DNA of 64,000 bases from Craspedostauros australis (GCA_026770025.1 JAMXDE010000003.1:2480001-2544000); one strand, 5' to 3'. Shown: positions 32,807 through 44,095, numbered from the stretch's first letter. Translations and numbers: made by a program. Notes: generated by a model not told the origin, from the letters alone.

Positions 32807-33778
32807 ACCGTGGCTCCCTTTGATTCATGGTAGCTCCGCGTGGCCACGATGCAGCAGTCTCACATGCAACGAATCGGTCGTAGCAGCCACGAAATGAACA
32901 CGATTCTGTCCCACACTGAACGTCCGAACAGAAAGTGCAGTAGCTTTGCCAATTTCGAGAATCTATCGTGCTCGATTGGTGCTTCTGTCTCCACGCTCCA
33001 CGCAATCGAGCAGCGAACATGTGGTTGACATTCCGAATCCTCTTCCTCTTCGATACATGCAACATCGAAAGCCGAGTTGCGGAGTACTCTTTCCTCGTCG
33101 TGTGTCATTCCCACGGTCGAGCACTGCGTGGAAACGCACACCTCAGAAGTGCTATCTGTTTCGCCAGTGAATGACGTGATTTCTTGCGCACGAGTATGGT
33201 GGACTACTCGTACGAGTATTGTCCGTAGCCGTCGTATTCAATCATGCCTCCATCTGCTGCTCTTGTCGTGGAGAGCCACGTAGCTCGTACAGCCGCCACA
33301 GCTGCAGAAATGAATTCTTTGATTGGATCGAAATGATTCCAACGATGGCACCGCTAAATGAGACCATCAAATGCCACAGAGCCAATGGATGGTTGGATGC
33401 TCGCCAATGATACCTGGAACGCATGCCATATCATCTTGGCGACGGTAACGCAGAGACGACAACCTCTCTTGTGTTCATGGTGCGGAGCAACCACAGTCGC
33501 GATCTTTATGATTGTGACATCAGCGTTGCACGGGACGAACTGGTTGAGGAATGAGAACTGCCACAAACGTCATTTTGGCGCGCCAAATGACTAATTCGAC
33601 CCAAATGAGCCATCACACAAACCAACGCACAAAAAATGAGATGTTCGCGTCATGTTGCAACAAACACACACATCGTAGCCATCACCTTCGCTCCCGAGCA
33701 GTCATCATGGCCATCACCGCACAAGGTTGAATAGAATATCCACCGGCCCTTCCGACAGTGTTCCCAAGCGAATCGAAG
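32807..33778. other. Spacer between divergent genes; palindromic ACGAGTA motif
   Basis: No gene is supported. A 14-base perfect palindrome, TACTCGTACGAGTA, lies at 33205-33218. A nine-codon-or-shorter upstream frame (33707-33730) precedes the start of the following gene. Confidence 0.55.
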
Positions 33779-34990
33779 ATGGGGTTGTCATGGGTGGCCC
33801 CGGTGATGGTCTTGGCGGTGACGACATTGCACCATGGCGTTGCCGCTTTGGACCTGAAACCATCTGCAGATCAATTGCGTTGTGTGAATCCATCACATCT
33901 TCCATCATCTGATGCACCCATACCGACACGCTTGATGCCAACATCATGCTCATCGCGACGCCAGATGTTTGATGATCTCATTGCGAGGGGTGCGATATGT
34001 GCGAGCATCACGATGGTGGTAGGATCGACGCTGAGGGGCGGACCAGCCAACGCCATGACTGGCGATGATTCGATGCAGATGTCATCAACAGCATCAACAA
34101 GAACATCATCAACGGCAACATCGACGTCGTCGTCACCGTCGTCGTCGTCAGTCACGAAACCGTATGCCAGCATCGAAGCGTTGCTGCCTGCCACTCGAGT
34201 GAGATGCTGGATTGACGAAACGTTGAACCTCGCGCAGCACATTCGGTCCATGAACGATGGCGTCGTTCCAAATGGAGAGAATGACAAAACCGAGTCGGCG
34301 GAAATATCGGGAGCAACGGACGCGCCGCTTGGTGACGCCGCAGCATTGAAGCGATTGAGCAGGTTGCTGGTGACCCCGCCCAACTTCAACGAAGGCTACG
34401 GATACATATCGCAACCAGTCCCGCAATCCCCGGCCAAACAGTACGTGGATGCGTACCGCAAGAAGCGCGACGGGCTCAACATACTGGCCCAACCCGGTGC
34501 GATGCTGGTGCAGAGCGGCGAAATTGACACGTGGAAACGACTGAAGCGCCAGGAACGACGTCGCGAGCTGGAGGATGAGACGGGCATCCGCGCCGCCATG
34601 AATGCCTACACGTCGTCGCTGTCCTTCAGCGCCGATTCGTACGTGCTGAACCTTCCCAAAACGGAGCGATCCCAAATGATCCGCGAAGAGCGCTTGCCGG
34701 ATGTGAAGCAGGTGATCGCCAGCGATATGGGCCTTCGATTGCTGTATCGCAATGAGGTGCTGACGGGTGTGGAGGACGCGATTTCGGAAATGAAGTACCA
34801 GCTGAAGGATTGCAAGGGAGATCTGAACGCTGTGGTGGTGGATGATATCATTGCGTCACTGAAGGATGCGCAATCCGCCTGCAAGATGTGGTTCACCTTG
34901 ATCGATCCAAGCGATGTTGAGGCCGCAATGTCACAAGTTGAAAGTGAAAGCAGGAATCCAGTGTGGAGTGGAGTAGGCGATAGCATTTGA
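33779..34990 (+). CDS. Probable plastid thylakoid-lumen protein, function unknown
   Basis: The ATG at 33779 gives 403 residues. Residues 1-22 form a signal peptide (MGLSWVAPVMVLAV...). A second targeting-like segment follows at about 60-95, with paired Arg in SSRRQMF, a hydrophobic stretch (ICASITMVVG) and a cleavage-like GPANA. This signal peptide plus twin-Arg/Sec-like lumen signal suits a secondary plastid protein sent to the thylakoid lumen. The typical diatom ASAFAP motif at the first cleavage site is not seen. After a Ser/Thr linker the mature part (from about residue 140) is mostly helical and charged and includes RLLVTPPNFNEGYGYI and DVKQVIASDMGLRLLYRNEV. Organisation resembles small PSII-associated lumen proteins, but no family is recognised. 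A short upstream frame at 33707-33730 may affect translation. Confidence 0.65.
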   Translation: MGLSWVAPVMVLAVTTLHHGVAALDLKPSADQLRCVNPSHLPSSDAPIPTRLMPTSCSSRRQMFDDLIARGAICASITMVVGSTLRGGPANAMTGDDSMQMSSTASTRTSSTATSTSSSPSSSSVTKPYASIEALLPATRVRCWIDETLNLAQHIRSMNDGVVPNGENDKTESAEISGATDAPLGDAAALKRLSRLLVTPPNFNEGYGYISQPVPQSPAKQYVDAYRKKRDGLNILAQPGAMLVQSGEIDTWKRLKRQERRRELEDETGIRAAMNAYTSSLSFSADSYVLNLPKTERSQMIREERLPDVKQVIASDMGLRLLYRNEVLTGVEDAISEMKYQLKDCKGDLNAVVVDDIIASLKDAQSACKMWFTLIDPSDVEAAMSQVESESRNPVWSGVGDSI

Positions 34991-35465
34991 AGTACCGTGC
35001 AGAACTTGCATGCAATGTGGCAATACTTGAGTAGGACAAGCGGTTGTTGGCCTCTCTCGCTAGAGAGAGAGTGAGGGATAGACACGTCCTTCTACACTGC
35101 AGTTCATAGAACCGCTTGGAGTTGTTCATTTTGCGAGATTTATTTAATCCGTTGAGTCGGACTTGTTGGATCCAAGTTGTCCGAAAGATTCTTCGTCGGG
35201 GTTCGATGCTGAACGAAAAGGCGAGAAACACGAGAGAGACCGATCAAACCGACAACAACAACAACAACATCAACCAAAAGGAGCAAGCAAAGCAAATCGA
35301 CGAGCCAGATCAACTCCATCAGCAACAAGAAAGCAACCCAAACCAGACCGAGCCAAGTCAAGTCAAGAGTGAAGCACAACAGCACTCCGGCAACACAAGC
35401 GAGACAAGGATAGAAGTGAAGTCGACGGAAATATTATAGAAGCAAAGCAAAGAAGCAAGGCAACA
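34991..35465. other. Spacer and A/C-rich leader before the proteasome gene
   Basis: It holds the 3' end of the preceding gene and, from about 35215, an A/C-rich, G-poor stretch with a CAA run at about 35251-35272 that likely forms the 5' leader of the proteasome subunit. A 7-base inverted repeat (CTCTCTCGCTAGAGAGAG) lies near 35055-35072. Confidence 0.5.
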
Positions 35466-36510
35466 ATGGCATCTCTGCACGGCATGATCCCACAGAACCA
35501 GGCAATGCCCGGTGAATACCCAGGCCTCAAGCCTGGCGAAGTGTCCACAGGAACCACCATCCTCGCGCTGCCATTCGATGGTGGCGTGGTGGTGTGCGCG
35601 GATTCTCGGACTTCCACGGGAACCTACGTTGCCAACCGAGTGTCAGACAAGCTGGTGCAGCTCTCCGACTACATCTACTGCTGCCGCAGCGGAAGCGCAG
35701 CCGACACTCAGGCATTGACGGACTACGTCCACAACTACCTTTCGCAGCTGGAGTACGTACCGCGGCGTTCGACTCTCTGGCTGCTCATGGTCCTGTTCAT
35801 GTGTCTGCCCTGTTGCTTATGTGCCGAGGAGGGTGCCAGGAGGAGCCGCTGCAGTTGGCCAATGTTGGATACTGTGTTGGATACTGCGTTGGTTTGACGT
35901 TTGCTTCCGACGATGCACATTCACGTGCTTGCATGCCAGAAATGCGTGATCAACTCAGTTCGTCTGGTCTTTCCATTCTGACCTCCCCATCTTTGCTCTT
36001 CTCTTTCCCTTCCTTCACTCATCGTTCATCGTTCATGGCTTTCTTGTGAAACTTGTCTCCTGCCCTGATGACATGCAACCCAACCCAACCCAACACAGGC
36101 TGACAACGGGCAGACAACCAACCGTGAAGGTCGCCGCTCATCTGATGCGCCGGTTGATCTACAATAACAAGGACAATCTGATGGCAGGCGTGATCATTGC
36201 CGGATGGGACGAGGTCGATGGCGGATCCATCTACAACATCACGTTGGGAGGAACTGCGCTCAAGATGCCATACGCCATCGGCGGATCGGGAAGCATCTTC
36301 ATCACCGGATTCCTGGACTCAGAATTCCGTGCTGGAATGTCGGAAGACGAGGCGCGGGCGCTTGCCAAGAAGGCGTGCTCTCATGCCATGACGCGGGATG
36401 GATCCAGCGGTGGCGTCATCCGAACTGTCCGCATCAGCGAGCAGGGCGTCGATCGCGATTACACCCGCGGAGATCAGCTTCCATTCGGACCCACTGTACC
36501 CATGTTTTAG
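35466..36510 (+). CDS. PSMB6: 20S proteasome beta1 subunit (PSMB6-type)
   Basis: Two exons, 35466-35752 and 36099-36510, with a 346-base intron (donor GTACGT, acceptor CACAG) joined in phase 2, give 232 residues. This join reads [21 protein letters not shown], which fits the family. The propeptide ends at Gly29 and the catalytic Thr30 begins [20 protein letters not shown]. Other family marks are [30 protein letters not shown] and [10 protein letters not shown]. Beta1 provides the caspase-like (post-acidic) cleavage site of the core particle. The retained Thr, Asp (in ADSR), Lys (in SDKLVQL) and Ser/Gly residues indicate an active subunit. Length is close to that of animal and yeast beta1. The gene is tail-to-tail with the large coiled-coil gene. 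Confidence 0.96.
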
Positions 36511-36805
36511 ATCCCATGTGCATCCGTTGCCATTTACCATACTCGTAGTGAACGTGCCTACTCGTACTACCTGCAATTATCGTTTTCTCTCTGTTAGGTT
36601 ATGTTCCGCTTTTCAAGCGAGAACATTCTTCGGAGCGTTGCAGAGTGAGTATCGTACTCCCTGTTGTAAGTCGTAGTGAGCTTTCTCCAGAATACTAGGC
36701 TGTGCGGAACGAAGACGTATCGCGTCATTATATGTATCCAACAGCGATCACAACCACCAATGTACCTCCAGCCATCAAATCGCTTGCCATGATCTCCAGA
36801 GAGTC

Positions 36806-39800
36806 CTAAATCATCAGCTTATCTATGCCTTCTTCGTCGCTGCTATCGTCATGCACGACCACTCCCACGTCCATGTCCACTTCTACCCCAATGTCCATTA
36901 GATTATCGATCTCCACGACGCTCTCCGCCTCGATGCGATCGGCATGCGCAATCTCCTCCGCCATGCTCCGGGGTCCCCACTGCTGCTCCTCCAGCGCTTG
37001 AATGTAACGCAGCAACTCCGTCTCCCGTTCCTTCTTTTCCATCTTCAGCTTGGCCAGCTTCCACCGCAGCTGCTGCATGGTGCCACCGTAGCACTTCTTC
37101 GTTGCGTCCAACTCCTGACGCGAACGCTGCTCGTTCGACAGAGAAGTCTGCAACACGTCGTGCATCTGCCCCAGCCTCTCCTGCAACCGGGCGATTGCCT
37201 TCTGGTGCTTGCTGAAACGTTTCCAAAAGAAGAAGCCGCAGCGTCGACCACGATCTGTCAGCGCCATGTCATCGAATTGCGCAGACAACGATGAATGGAG
37301 GGATCGTTCGATGCGTGGCGGGCTGGATGGGAACATGTGATGTGCGTCCCACGGCAGAGAATCCTCATCTTCGGTTTCGTCGTCGTCGTCGTGCGACGTC
37401 GTTGGTTCGTCGCGATGCGACAGCAGCCACGATGGCCGCGATGATGGAAGGTGTCGCGGACGGTACGATCGCTGCGCGTGATGAAAGTCGGGGTCGGATG
37501 TATCTGCCAATACATCTCGATCGACCTGTCTTTGCAGATGAGATATGCGGGAACCTGCTCGTTGGGTGTGACGTGTCGTTGAGGTATGGCCGAAGCCATC
37601 GTCGGTAACGCCAGCATCCTTGAGATCGCTGCGGACCATGTGGGCGTTATCAGTGCTGGCAGCCACCGTGGTAGACCTGCTGCCAAACATAGCGCCCATC
37701 GGTCTATCCGCATCCGAACGCGCTGTTCTCGCCTTGGATATTGCGGTGGGAAACTTGGGGAGGCGTGGCAGGGCGTCGAGTCCACCGCAGCCGTAGGAGG
37801 CAGGGATATCCTCAAAAACTGTGAAGATCGCCTCAGCTGCGCCGTCTTTTCGTTTTGTCGACTTTTGCAACGTGAGCGAAGCGTGGAGATCTTGGGTACG
37901 AGTATGTTGTTGATGGTCCACATCCAAGAGTTGCGCTTGCCTCTCTGAGGGAATTGGCGTGTCAATGGCGTCCCTGGATGATTCGGGTGTGCGAGCATCG
38001 TGGTGCGAGAGACCATCTGAGAAGTTGATGAATCCGGTGGATGGTGTGACTGTCGCAACAGCAGTTGGAACGTTCTGATCCACAAACTTCAGCGGGGAGT
38101 GTCGCATGGTTTGGACCCGCCTATCCAGTCCAAGGTCATCTTCTTCCAACACCGATGGATTCAGTCTGGGATTCCTTGCGATACCTTCTTGAAGGCTCGT
38201 GCGTTGAGACAGGATCTCTTCAAAAGTCGAATCATCGTCACGATGCGCGACGATGTCGAACATGTTGTCCACGCACGTCTGCAAGTCCTCCTTGAGCTTT
38301 TCCACGTCTGCTTGGAACAGATCGCGTTCCAATTCCACCTGGGCTATGTGGCCATCGCGTTGATTCAGCTCGCTGTGCAGCTTGTTGATCTCTACGGACC
38401 GATCATCCAGAGCACGTGATGCGGTCGCAAGTTCCGTCCGCAACGTGCTGAGTTGGTCGAGCGCCATGACGATGTTCACTCTCGACGCCTCCTTACGAAT
38501 GCCTTGGATGGCGTTCGCGATCTCGCTGTCTGTTCCATCAAAATCGAATTGGACAGAGTCGCTGTCATCGATTTGCTTATCATCCTCGTTGTTGCTCTTG
38601 CCGTTGCCGTTGCCGTTGATGGTGGCGGTAACGTTGTGAATGTTGTCGATGATGCCAACCTTGTCGTTGTGACCGAGTTCGTTTGCTGCCTTGCCGTCTC
38701 GAGCAGTCTCATGAGGTTCGTGGGAGGGGAGCGAATCTGATCCTGCGATGGAACGAGATGCTTGTGGTTGTCTCAAGCCTGGTGTTGAAAGGATGTGACG
38801 GATTTCGTCGTCGTTTTCATACAACGGCGCAGCTAAGAGCGCCGTGAAACGCTCCAACTCTTCGATCGTCTGATCGATGGAATGGTCGCATTCAGTCCCC
38901 ACAGTGGTGGATGTCGATGTGTTGATCTGGTCCAGACCAGGCGGTGAATGTGTTGCACATGCCATGTCAAGTGTCGAAGTGGTACACGTGCTGAGCGTTG
39001 TCGCATACGTGCTGCCTTTCGTGTCAGACGAGATGGAGTTCTGATCGAAACACTGCGCACCGTTCAGATCGTCGTCGTCCCGCTGTGGATCTTGATGGTG
39101 GTAGCGGTCGTGATGGTGATGATCTTCTGATCCGGATAGTGATGGTTTGGACGGTGTATGCGGTAAAGGTGACTTTCCGTCTCGACTGTCAAGAACAATT
39201 TTGTCGCCATGTATGGAGGCCATGACCTGGCCTTGCTGCTTGAAAAGCTGCTGGAGGCAGCAGGCATCGTTCCATCGGTGTTGCAGCATCTGGAGCTGCT
39301 GGTTGTACCCATCGTACTGGTTGATGGACTCAATCAACGAGGATCGTTCGGAGGCTCCGGATGTCACCGAAGGTTCTGCAAGAGGTTCTGCCGAATGCAC
39401 TTGAAGTTCAGGTTCATCCGTCGTTGCCAATGTCGGGTGGAAGGATGGTGGGCGTTTGTCAGTGCTCCGGGTGTTGTGCAAACGCTGGTTTTTATCCTTC
39501 CGAGTCAAACGTGAGCGTGTTCGGGACTTTCGCGCACGCGGCGCCTTGGTCCCCGCCATCGTGTGCGGCCCTGGGATGTTGGCAGATGCTGGGGTCTGAC
39601 CTCGTTCAGCGATTGCATCCAGCAGCGACAGCGATACGAATGATGGCGACGGTCGCACTGTGACGGCTGATGGCAGTCGAGAATATGTTGTTTCCTTCGG
39701 GTACACTGTTGCGCAGAGTGCAGGAATGATACCCTTGTCCTTTTCGTCCTTGTTGTCTTTGTTATATCTGCTTCTGCTTCTGCTTCTGGTGCTGCTCATT

Positions 39801-40315
39801 ATTTGTATGTTCCTGCAACCACGAGGAAATGCTGTCTCTGCTCCTTGCTCAGTGTGTCGATGCTGCGATCTCCTTGCTGTGCGTGTTGCGTCGAGAAGAC
39901 TGCTAACTGTGCTGTCCACCACAGCATCTTCCTTTTCAAGTTGCTGCTGCTGCGTCGAATCACGCCAGATAGCTTTCAGTGAACACCCGTAGCTGGACGC
40001 GACCGTATCTGCTTGAGTATTGCACATGGTGTGCTTCCAACCACTTTGGCCGCTTCCCCGGGGTGTGTTCGACAACACGGACGACGTATGTGCTTCTCCA
40101 AAGCGCGATGCAAAGACTGGCCCGCAGCGAGAGAGAGAGAGAGCAGAAGGTATTGAAACGCGCGAGAATGGAAAGTGGTGAAGATGTTCGCTCGTGGGTG
40201 ACTGAAAGGCATCCGAGCAGCTTGCACCAGCCAACCAGCAACGTATGGGATGACATGGCCAACGGACGCACACATTCACGCGCGCATTGAGCTTCATGTG
40301 AGACTCCGCCTTCAT
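36806..40315 (-). CDS. Large coiled-coil protein of unknown function
   Basis: The frame is open for 1169 codons. The true start is uncertain: ATGs at 40315, 39799 and 39559 are candidates. The last (MAGTKAPRARKSRTRSRLT) gives 917 residues and leaves out N-terminal sequence that looks non-coding. There is a low-complexity, charged middle, a coiled coil around ALDQLSTLRTELATASRALD to VEKLKEDLQTCVDNMFDIV (about nt 38250-38460), and a second long helix near the C-terminus (QKAIARLQERLGQMHDVLQT to ERETELLRYIQALEEQQWG). The tail is acidic (DSSDEEGIDKLM). No catalytic motif, membrane segment or known domain is seen. A structural or scaffold role is possible but only inferred from the coils. Confidence 0.7.
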   Translation of the reverse strand: MKAESHMKLNARVNVCVRWPCHPIRCWLAGASCSDAFQSPTSEHLHHFPFSRVSIPSALSLSRCGPVFASRFGEAHTSSVLSNTPRGSGQSGWKHTMCNTQADTVASSYGCSLKAIWRDSTQQQQLEKEDAVVDSTVSSLLDATRTARRSQHRHTEQGAETAFPRGCRNIQIMSSTRSRSRSRYNKDNKDEKDKGIIPALCATVYPKETTYSRLPSAVTVRPSPSFVSLSLLDAIAERGQTPASANIPGPHTMAGTKAPRARKSRTRSRLTRKDKNQRLHNTRSTDKRPPSFHPTLATTDEPELQVHSAEPLAEPSVTSGASERSSLIESINQYDGYNQQLQMLQHRWNDACCLQQLFKQQGQVMASIHGDKIVLDSRDGKSPLPHTPSKPSLSGSEDHHHHDRYHHQDPQRDDDDLNGAQCFDQNSISSDTKGSTYATTLSTCTTSTLDMACATHSPPGLDQINTSTSTTVGTECDHSIDQTIEELERFTALLAAPLYENDDEIRHILSTPGLRQPQASRSIAGSDSLPSHEPHETARDGKAANELGHNDKVGIIDNIHNVTATINGNGNGKSNNEDDKQIDDSDSVQFDFDGTDSEIANAIQGIRKEASRVNIVMALDQLSTLRTELATASRALDDRSVEINKLHSELNQRDGHIAQVELERDLFQADVEKLKEDLQTCVDNMFDIVAHRDDDSTFEEILSQRTSLQEGIARNPRLNPSVLEEDDLGLDRRVQTMRHSPLKFVDQNVPTAVATVTPSTGFINFSDGLSHHDARTPESSRDAIDTPIPSERQAQLLDVDHQQHTRTQDLHASLTLQKSTKRKDGAAEAIFTVFEDIPASYGCGGLDALPRLPKFPTAISKARTARSDADRPMGAMFGSRSTTVAASTDNAHMVRSDLKDAGVTDDGFGHTSTTRHTQRAGSRISHLQRQVDRDVLADTSDPDFHHAQRSYRPRHLPSSRPSWLLSHRDEPTTSHDDDDETEDEDSLPWDAHHMFPSSPPRIERSLHSSLSAQFDDMALTDRGRRCGFFFWKRFSKHQKAIARLQERLGQMHDVLQTSLSNEQRSRQELDATKKCYGGTMQQLRWKLAKLKMEKKERETELLRYIQALEEQQWGPRSMAEEIAHADRIEAESVVEIDNLMDIGVEVDMDVGVVVHDDSSDEEGIDKLMI

Positions 40316-41329
40316 TTCAAGTCACCATTCGCTCATCCCGTTCGCGTCCGCATCATGCGTTCCAAGCACATCCTTGCTTCCGTTTTCACGCCCACGGTCA
40401 CGCCCACGCTCAAACACAGCGTATCAGTATGGATTGTATGTGTAGTTGTAGTAGGCAACACAGAACCAACCGACGATTACCGTCCGCACAATCCTTCGTG
40501 TTTGCAAATCGTGAAGCAGCTTCACGAAACTGCGGCGCCAACCACACGAATGGCCCTGAAGGATCACACACGATCGATGGAAACGTCAGCCACTCGTTTG
40601 AGCGTCATGCGATGATTTGCGCACATCGGGACGAGCGTTCATCACAAGAAGGCCATGGTGACATTGTTTGTGGGTGTGCCGTTGGTGGAGGGCCACTGCT
40701 GAAATTGTGTGTCTGTGATCTTGGTGGATTTTGTGGCAGATGGTTGATCGTGTTGACGAATGATTCTCTCTGTGGGAGTCCATTGAGTCAACTTTCTGTC
40801 TAAAAGTTGAGGTAAACTTGTCTTCACCGACTTTAATTCGTTTCGCAAGTGAACTCACGCGAACAGGGTACGATTGATGTGTGAATCGGGCGAAAGAACA
40901 AAGGCTTCACGAAGTAATTGCGCAACATGCTCATTCGTCCAATTTAGCCCGTGTGTGGTCTTAAATAGCAAATCAACAAGCGTTCCAGTAACATTCACTG
41001 GCCTAAAGGTGGTGCAGTCTGGCAAGGTTCGCTGTCTTGGAACGGAACAATACGGAAAACGCCGATGTTGGGATTGGATTTCGCATTTAGCCGCTCGGAG
41101 AGCAGAGTACGACCTACTCTTCTGGAACTTCTGCGTCTGCAGAGCAGCAGAGACAATTGGAGCTGTGCAACTACAGTTCCATTCATCGTGGAGTGGATGC
41201 TCCGTGCTTGTCCGAGCGTAAGAACACCCTCGTCCGCTGACTTGGCTGGAATTGGTTTCGTCGCTATCCATTCTGCATGGTGCCCACAAAAAATAATATC
41301 CTCCACTTTTGAGAGCAGCACCCTTCAAC
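40316..41329. other. Spacer between divergent genes
   Basis: About 1 kb lies between the coiled-coil gene and the transporter gene, wider if the former starts downstream of 40315. It should contain both promoters. I see no gene or notable repeat in it. Confidence 0.5.
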
Positions 41330-43414
41330 ATGATCTTCGGATACCCCATCGAAACGCTCCGGATCCTGCTCTTCATGATCCTGAGCGGCGCAGGTCGGAC
41401 ATTGGGAGTGAGGGTGTACTACCAAATGGGATTCGAGGATCCGTTGCTTTCCAGCGTCCTCTTCATCCTGGCCCACGCCTTGTCGATCCTGCTGTACTTC
41501 TATGCCGACTTTGTCGAGTCACGATTACGACAACCGGAGGACGACGATGTCGAAGAGCACGAGCACGCGCATGACGGGATGCACAAGTGCGATGAAAGCA
41601 TCGTAGCTTCGCACCATGGCAACCGACCGTCTCACAACACCGGCCAGTCCTCTGCGAGACGCTTGTACGCGGGCTCACGCAAGCCGCTACGCACGTCCAG
41701 CATCTTTGTCTCCGCCAAGGTCATTTCGGATATCCTTACCGACTATCAACAGAGGATCGATTCATCTGATACGACTTTCCCGGATGTCCGTCCCGCCAGA
41801 GCAAGCCTGTCCAGCACAGCTAGCAGTTCTTCTCGAGGCCATCGTCGCAATTCGAGCATCACGTCCTTGCGCGGAGGAGCCGTTCTGCCCACTGGTGAAA
41901 TTGTTCCGGCAATCGACGGTCGTCGCCGCTTCTCACTATTTAAAAATCAAGATGGAGTGGATAGAAATAGCAGCGGGCACTCGAGATCATTCTCCGTCCC
42001 ATCAAGGATCTCCAAATCAGCGCCAGTGTCATCCTCGGCGACGCGAGGCAGCGGCCATGCCAATAAATGCGATCAAGTCCATCTCCAACAGCCGAAAGGA
42101 CAGCATGGGCCGGCACCGACAGCCACATCCGTAGCGCCGCAAAGCCAAGTCTCCGATGACCTTCTGGACTTCGTGAGAAACAACTTCCGTGCACCCAAAG
42201 AAGTTCATGAAGGGAACCCCGATGAAACGATGAAAACAGTGAACTCGCCGATTGTACGCAACGACATCGACGCCACCGCCATCAACAGCGACAACAACGG
42301 CACCGAAGCAACGGTACCCAAGCGCACAAATCAACGAGGTTCCCTGCATGGACTCACAGAGGAATCGAAGCGCGCCGCAGCTTGGGCTCACTCCGTGCCC
42401 TGGTGGTTCCAACCCTTCTTTCCCAGCATTCTCAACGTCCTCGACACGGTCTGCCGATGGTCCTCCTTACTGTTCCTGCCAGCCTCCGTCGCCGAAATGA
42501 TGATCGCGGGCTTGGAGCTTGTGCTCAGTGTGTTCGCGGCGCGGTACATGCGCAAGCGGCTGATCGCCAAGGAAAGATGGGTCGGAGTTGCCATCGTTTC
42601 TGTTGGATTGGTCATTGTGGGTGCATCCGGTCTGGTCAACAGCGCCCTCTCGGACTCAACAGATGATTCCAATACCAACAATGACGACAACGACGACGGC
42701 CTCTCCTCCGACAATGGTTCTTACGGCATCGGGTTGGCCTTCGTCCTCGGAAAGGTCGTGATGGGCGTCCTCAAGGACTTGTCTGAAGAAGTCTTCATGC
42801 AGGAGACCGAAATGCCGGCCATGCTCCTCTTGGGCATGGAGGGTTGCTACGGGTTGCTCGTCGCCGTGCCACTGTACTTCATCGTCGGTCCCTCGCTTGG
42901 ATACGATGCCATCGATTCCTTCCAAAAGGTCGTGGGGTCACCCATCAATCTGATCTACACCATCTGCCTCGTGCTCGTCTTCTTGGCGGCAGGCAGCTAC
43001 CAGATCTTGTCCACGGCTGTGACTTCCTCCATGACGCGGAATCTGTGGAAGAACTTCCGCGGATTGGTGGTGTGGACGGTCGGGATGGTGCTGTTCTACG
43101 TCACCAGCAGCATGGCCAGCAACAATAGCACGTTGGGGGAGCCATGGATCCAACCTGGGTCGTTCCTCGTCTTGGCAGGATACGTCATGATGATGATAGG
43201 ATTGAAGGTGTATTATGGAACGAGTGCGGGCGCTCCCGCAGCTGCCGGCAACGAGGACGAAGACGAGGGCAAGAATGATATGGATGGTAACAATGATGTT
43301 GGCAAAGATGACGACATGCTGAAGAACGACCTGGAAATAGGAATGCAGAATGGTCAGGATGGCGACATAACTGGTGATGGAGAGAGCGACGGCAGCGACT
43401 GCGCAAACACTTAG
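41330..43414 (+). CDS. DMT-superfamily transporter resembling SLC35F6
   Basis: The ATG at 41330 (MIFGYPIETLRIL) gives 694 residues. The membrane segments match the drug/metabolite transporter fold: about two in the first 60 residues, then a polar loop of some 270 residues rich in Ser, Asp and His, then about eight segments. After the loop the order fits SLC35F6-like proteins: PSILNVLDTVCRWSSLLFLP, VAEMMIAGLELVLSVFAARY, GVAIVSVGLVIVGASG, EGCYGLLVAVPLYF and NLWKNFRGLVVWTVGM. The C-terminal tail is acidic. The large insert between the second and third segments is unusual for the family. The substrate cannot be read from sequence. Relatives sit in endomembranes, plastid envelopes or lysosomes. 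Confidence 0.8.
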   Translation: MIFGYPIETLRILLFMILSGAGRTLGVRVYYQMGFEDPLLSSVLFILAHALSILLYFYADFVESRLRQPEDDDVEEHEHAHDGMHKCDESIVASHHGNRPSHNTGQSSARRLYAGSRKPLRTSSIFVSAKVISDILTDYQQRIDSSDTTFPDVRPARASLSSTASSSSRGHRRNSSITSLRGGAVLPTGEIVPAIDGRRRFSLFKNQDGVDRNSSGHSRSFSVPSRISKSAPVSSSATRGSGHANKCDQVHLQQPKGQHGPAPTATSVAPQSQVSDDLLDFVRNNFRAPKEVHEGNPDETMKTVNSPIVRNDIDATAINSDNNGTEATVPKRTNQRGSLHGLTEESKRAAAWAHSVPWWFQPFFPSILNVLDTVCRWSSLLFLPASVAEMMIAGLELVLSVFAARYMRKRLIAKERWVGVAIVSVGLVIVGASGLVNSALSDSTDDSNTNNDDNDDGLSSDNGSYGIGLAFVLGKVVMGVLKDLSEEVFMQETEMPAMLLLGMEGCYGLLVAVPLYFIVGPSLGYDAIDSFQKVVGSPINLIYTICLVLVFLAAGSYQILSTAVTSSMTRNLWKNFRGLVVWTVGMVLFYVTSSMASNNSTLGEPWIQPGSFLVLAGYVMMMIGLKVYYGTSAGAPAAAGNEDEDEGKNDMDGNNDVGKDDDMLKNDLEIGMQNGQDGDITGDGESDGSDCANT

Positions 43415-44095
43415 CATGCTGGTACACTACTTGCGTGGATCTTCGTGCCATCACGTAAATCAGAACATCGTCCAGTTTTTGTACGCAAGGGAAGAGCAGC
43501 AAACGGCCGACACCGACATGAGGTAACAATCAATTATCAGAATGCAGCAGACAATTCGGGTGCAGGTACACTCGTAGTGCGATATTGACGCAAAGGAGCA
43601 TATGAATTGAATCAGAGCAGAAGTCTGAGATGAGAGTGGATTGAACGTTGTGATTTAGTTGAATGCAGATGCTCGTGTAGATATCCGCGCAGATTTGCTC
43701 CCAGCAGGAGCAACACCAATGCATGGACTTGTATGCGCAGCGACATGCTCAAGTTCCAAGACAATGCCGTACCTTCACGAAGTGGGGTTCATTGCGGCGT
43801 AGCATGGCCTTGTCGTTTGCGAAGATTGGATCAAGTAGCAGCAACTCCGTCCTAACCTCCGTGTTCGTGGTTAGATCAGCTTGCTCTCACGACCTCTTCT
43901 CCAGTCCTCACGCATCGATCATGTGTACGCTGTCGTACATAATATATAGCATAGTATAATATGATACTTCTTCGAGTTGATCTGTCATGTGGCGTTGAAC
44001 TCTCAGCGCAGCGCCGCTTGCACACGTTCCTCTTTGCAACAATATCTTCGCAGGATGCGACTAGCTGTCGTCTGCCCCATGTATCACTCCTGCAT
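43415..44095. other. Spacer between convergent genes
   Basis: No gene is supported. A CACTCGTAGT near-match of the octamer seen in other convergent spacers lies at about 43569-43578. An AT-rich TATAATATATAGCATAG-like stretch near 43940-43965 is close to the 3' end of the small membrane protein gene. Confidence 0.45.
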
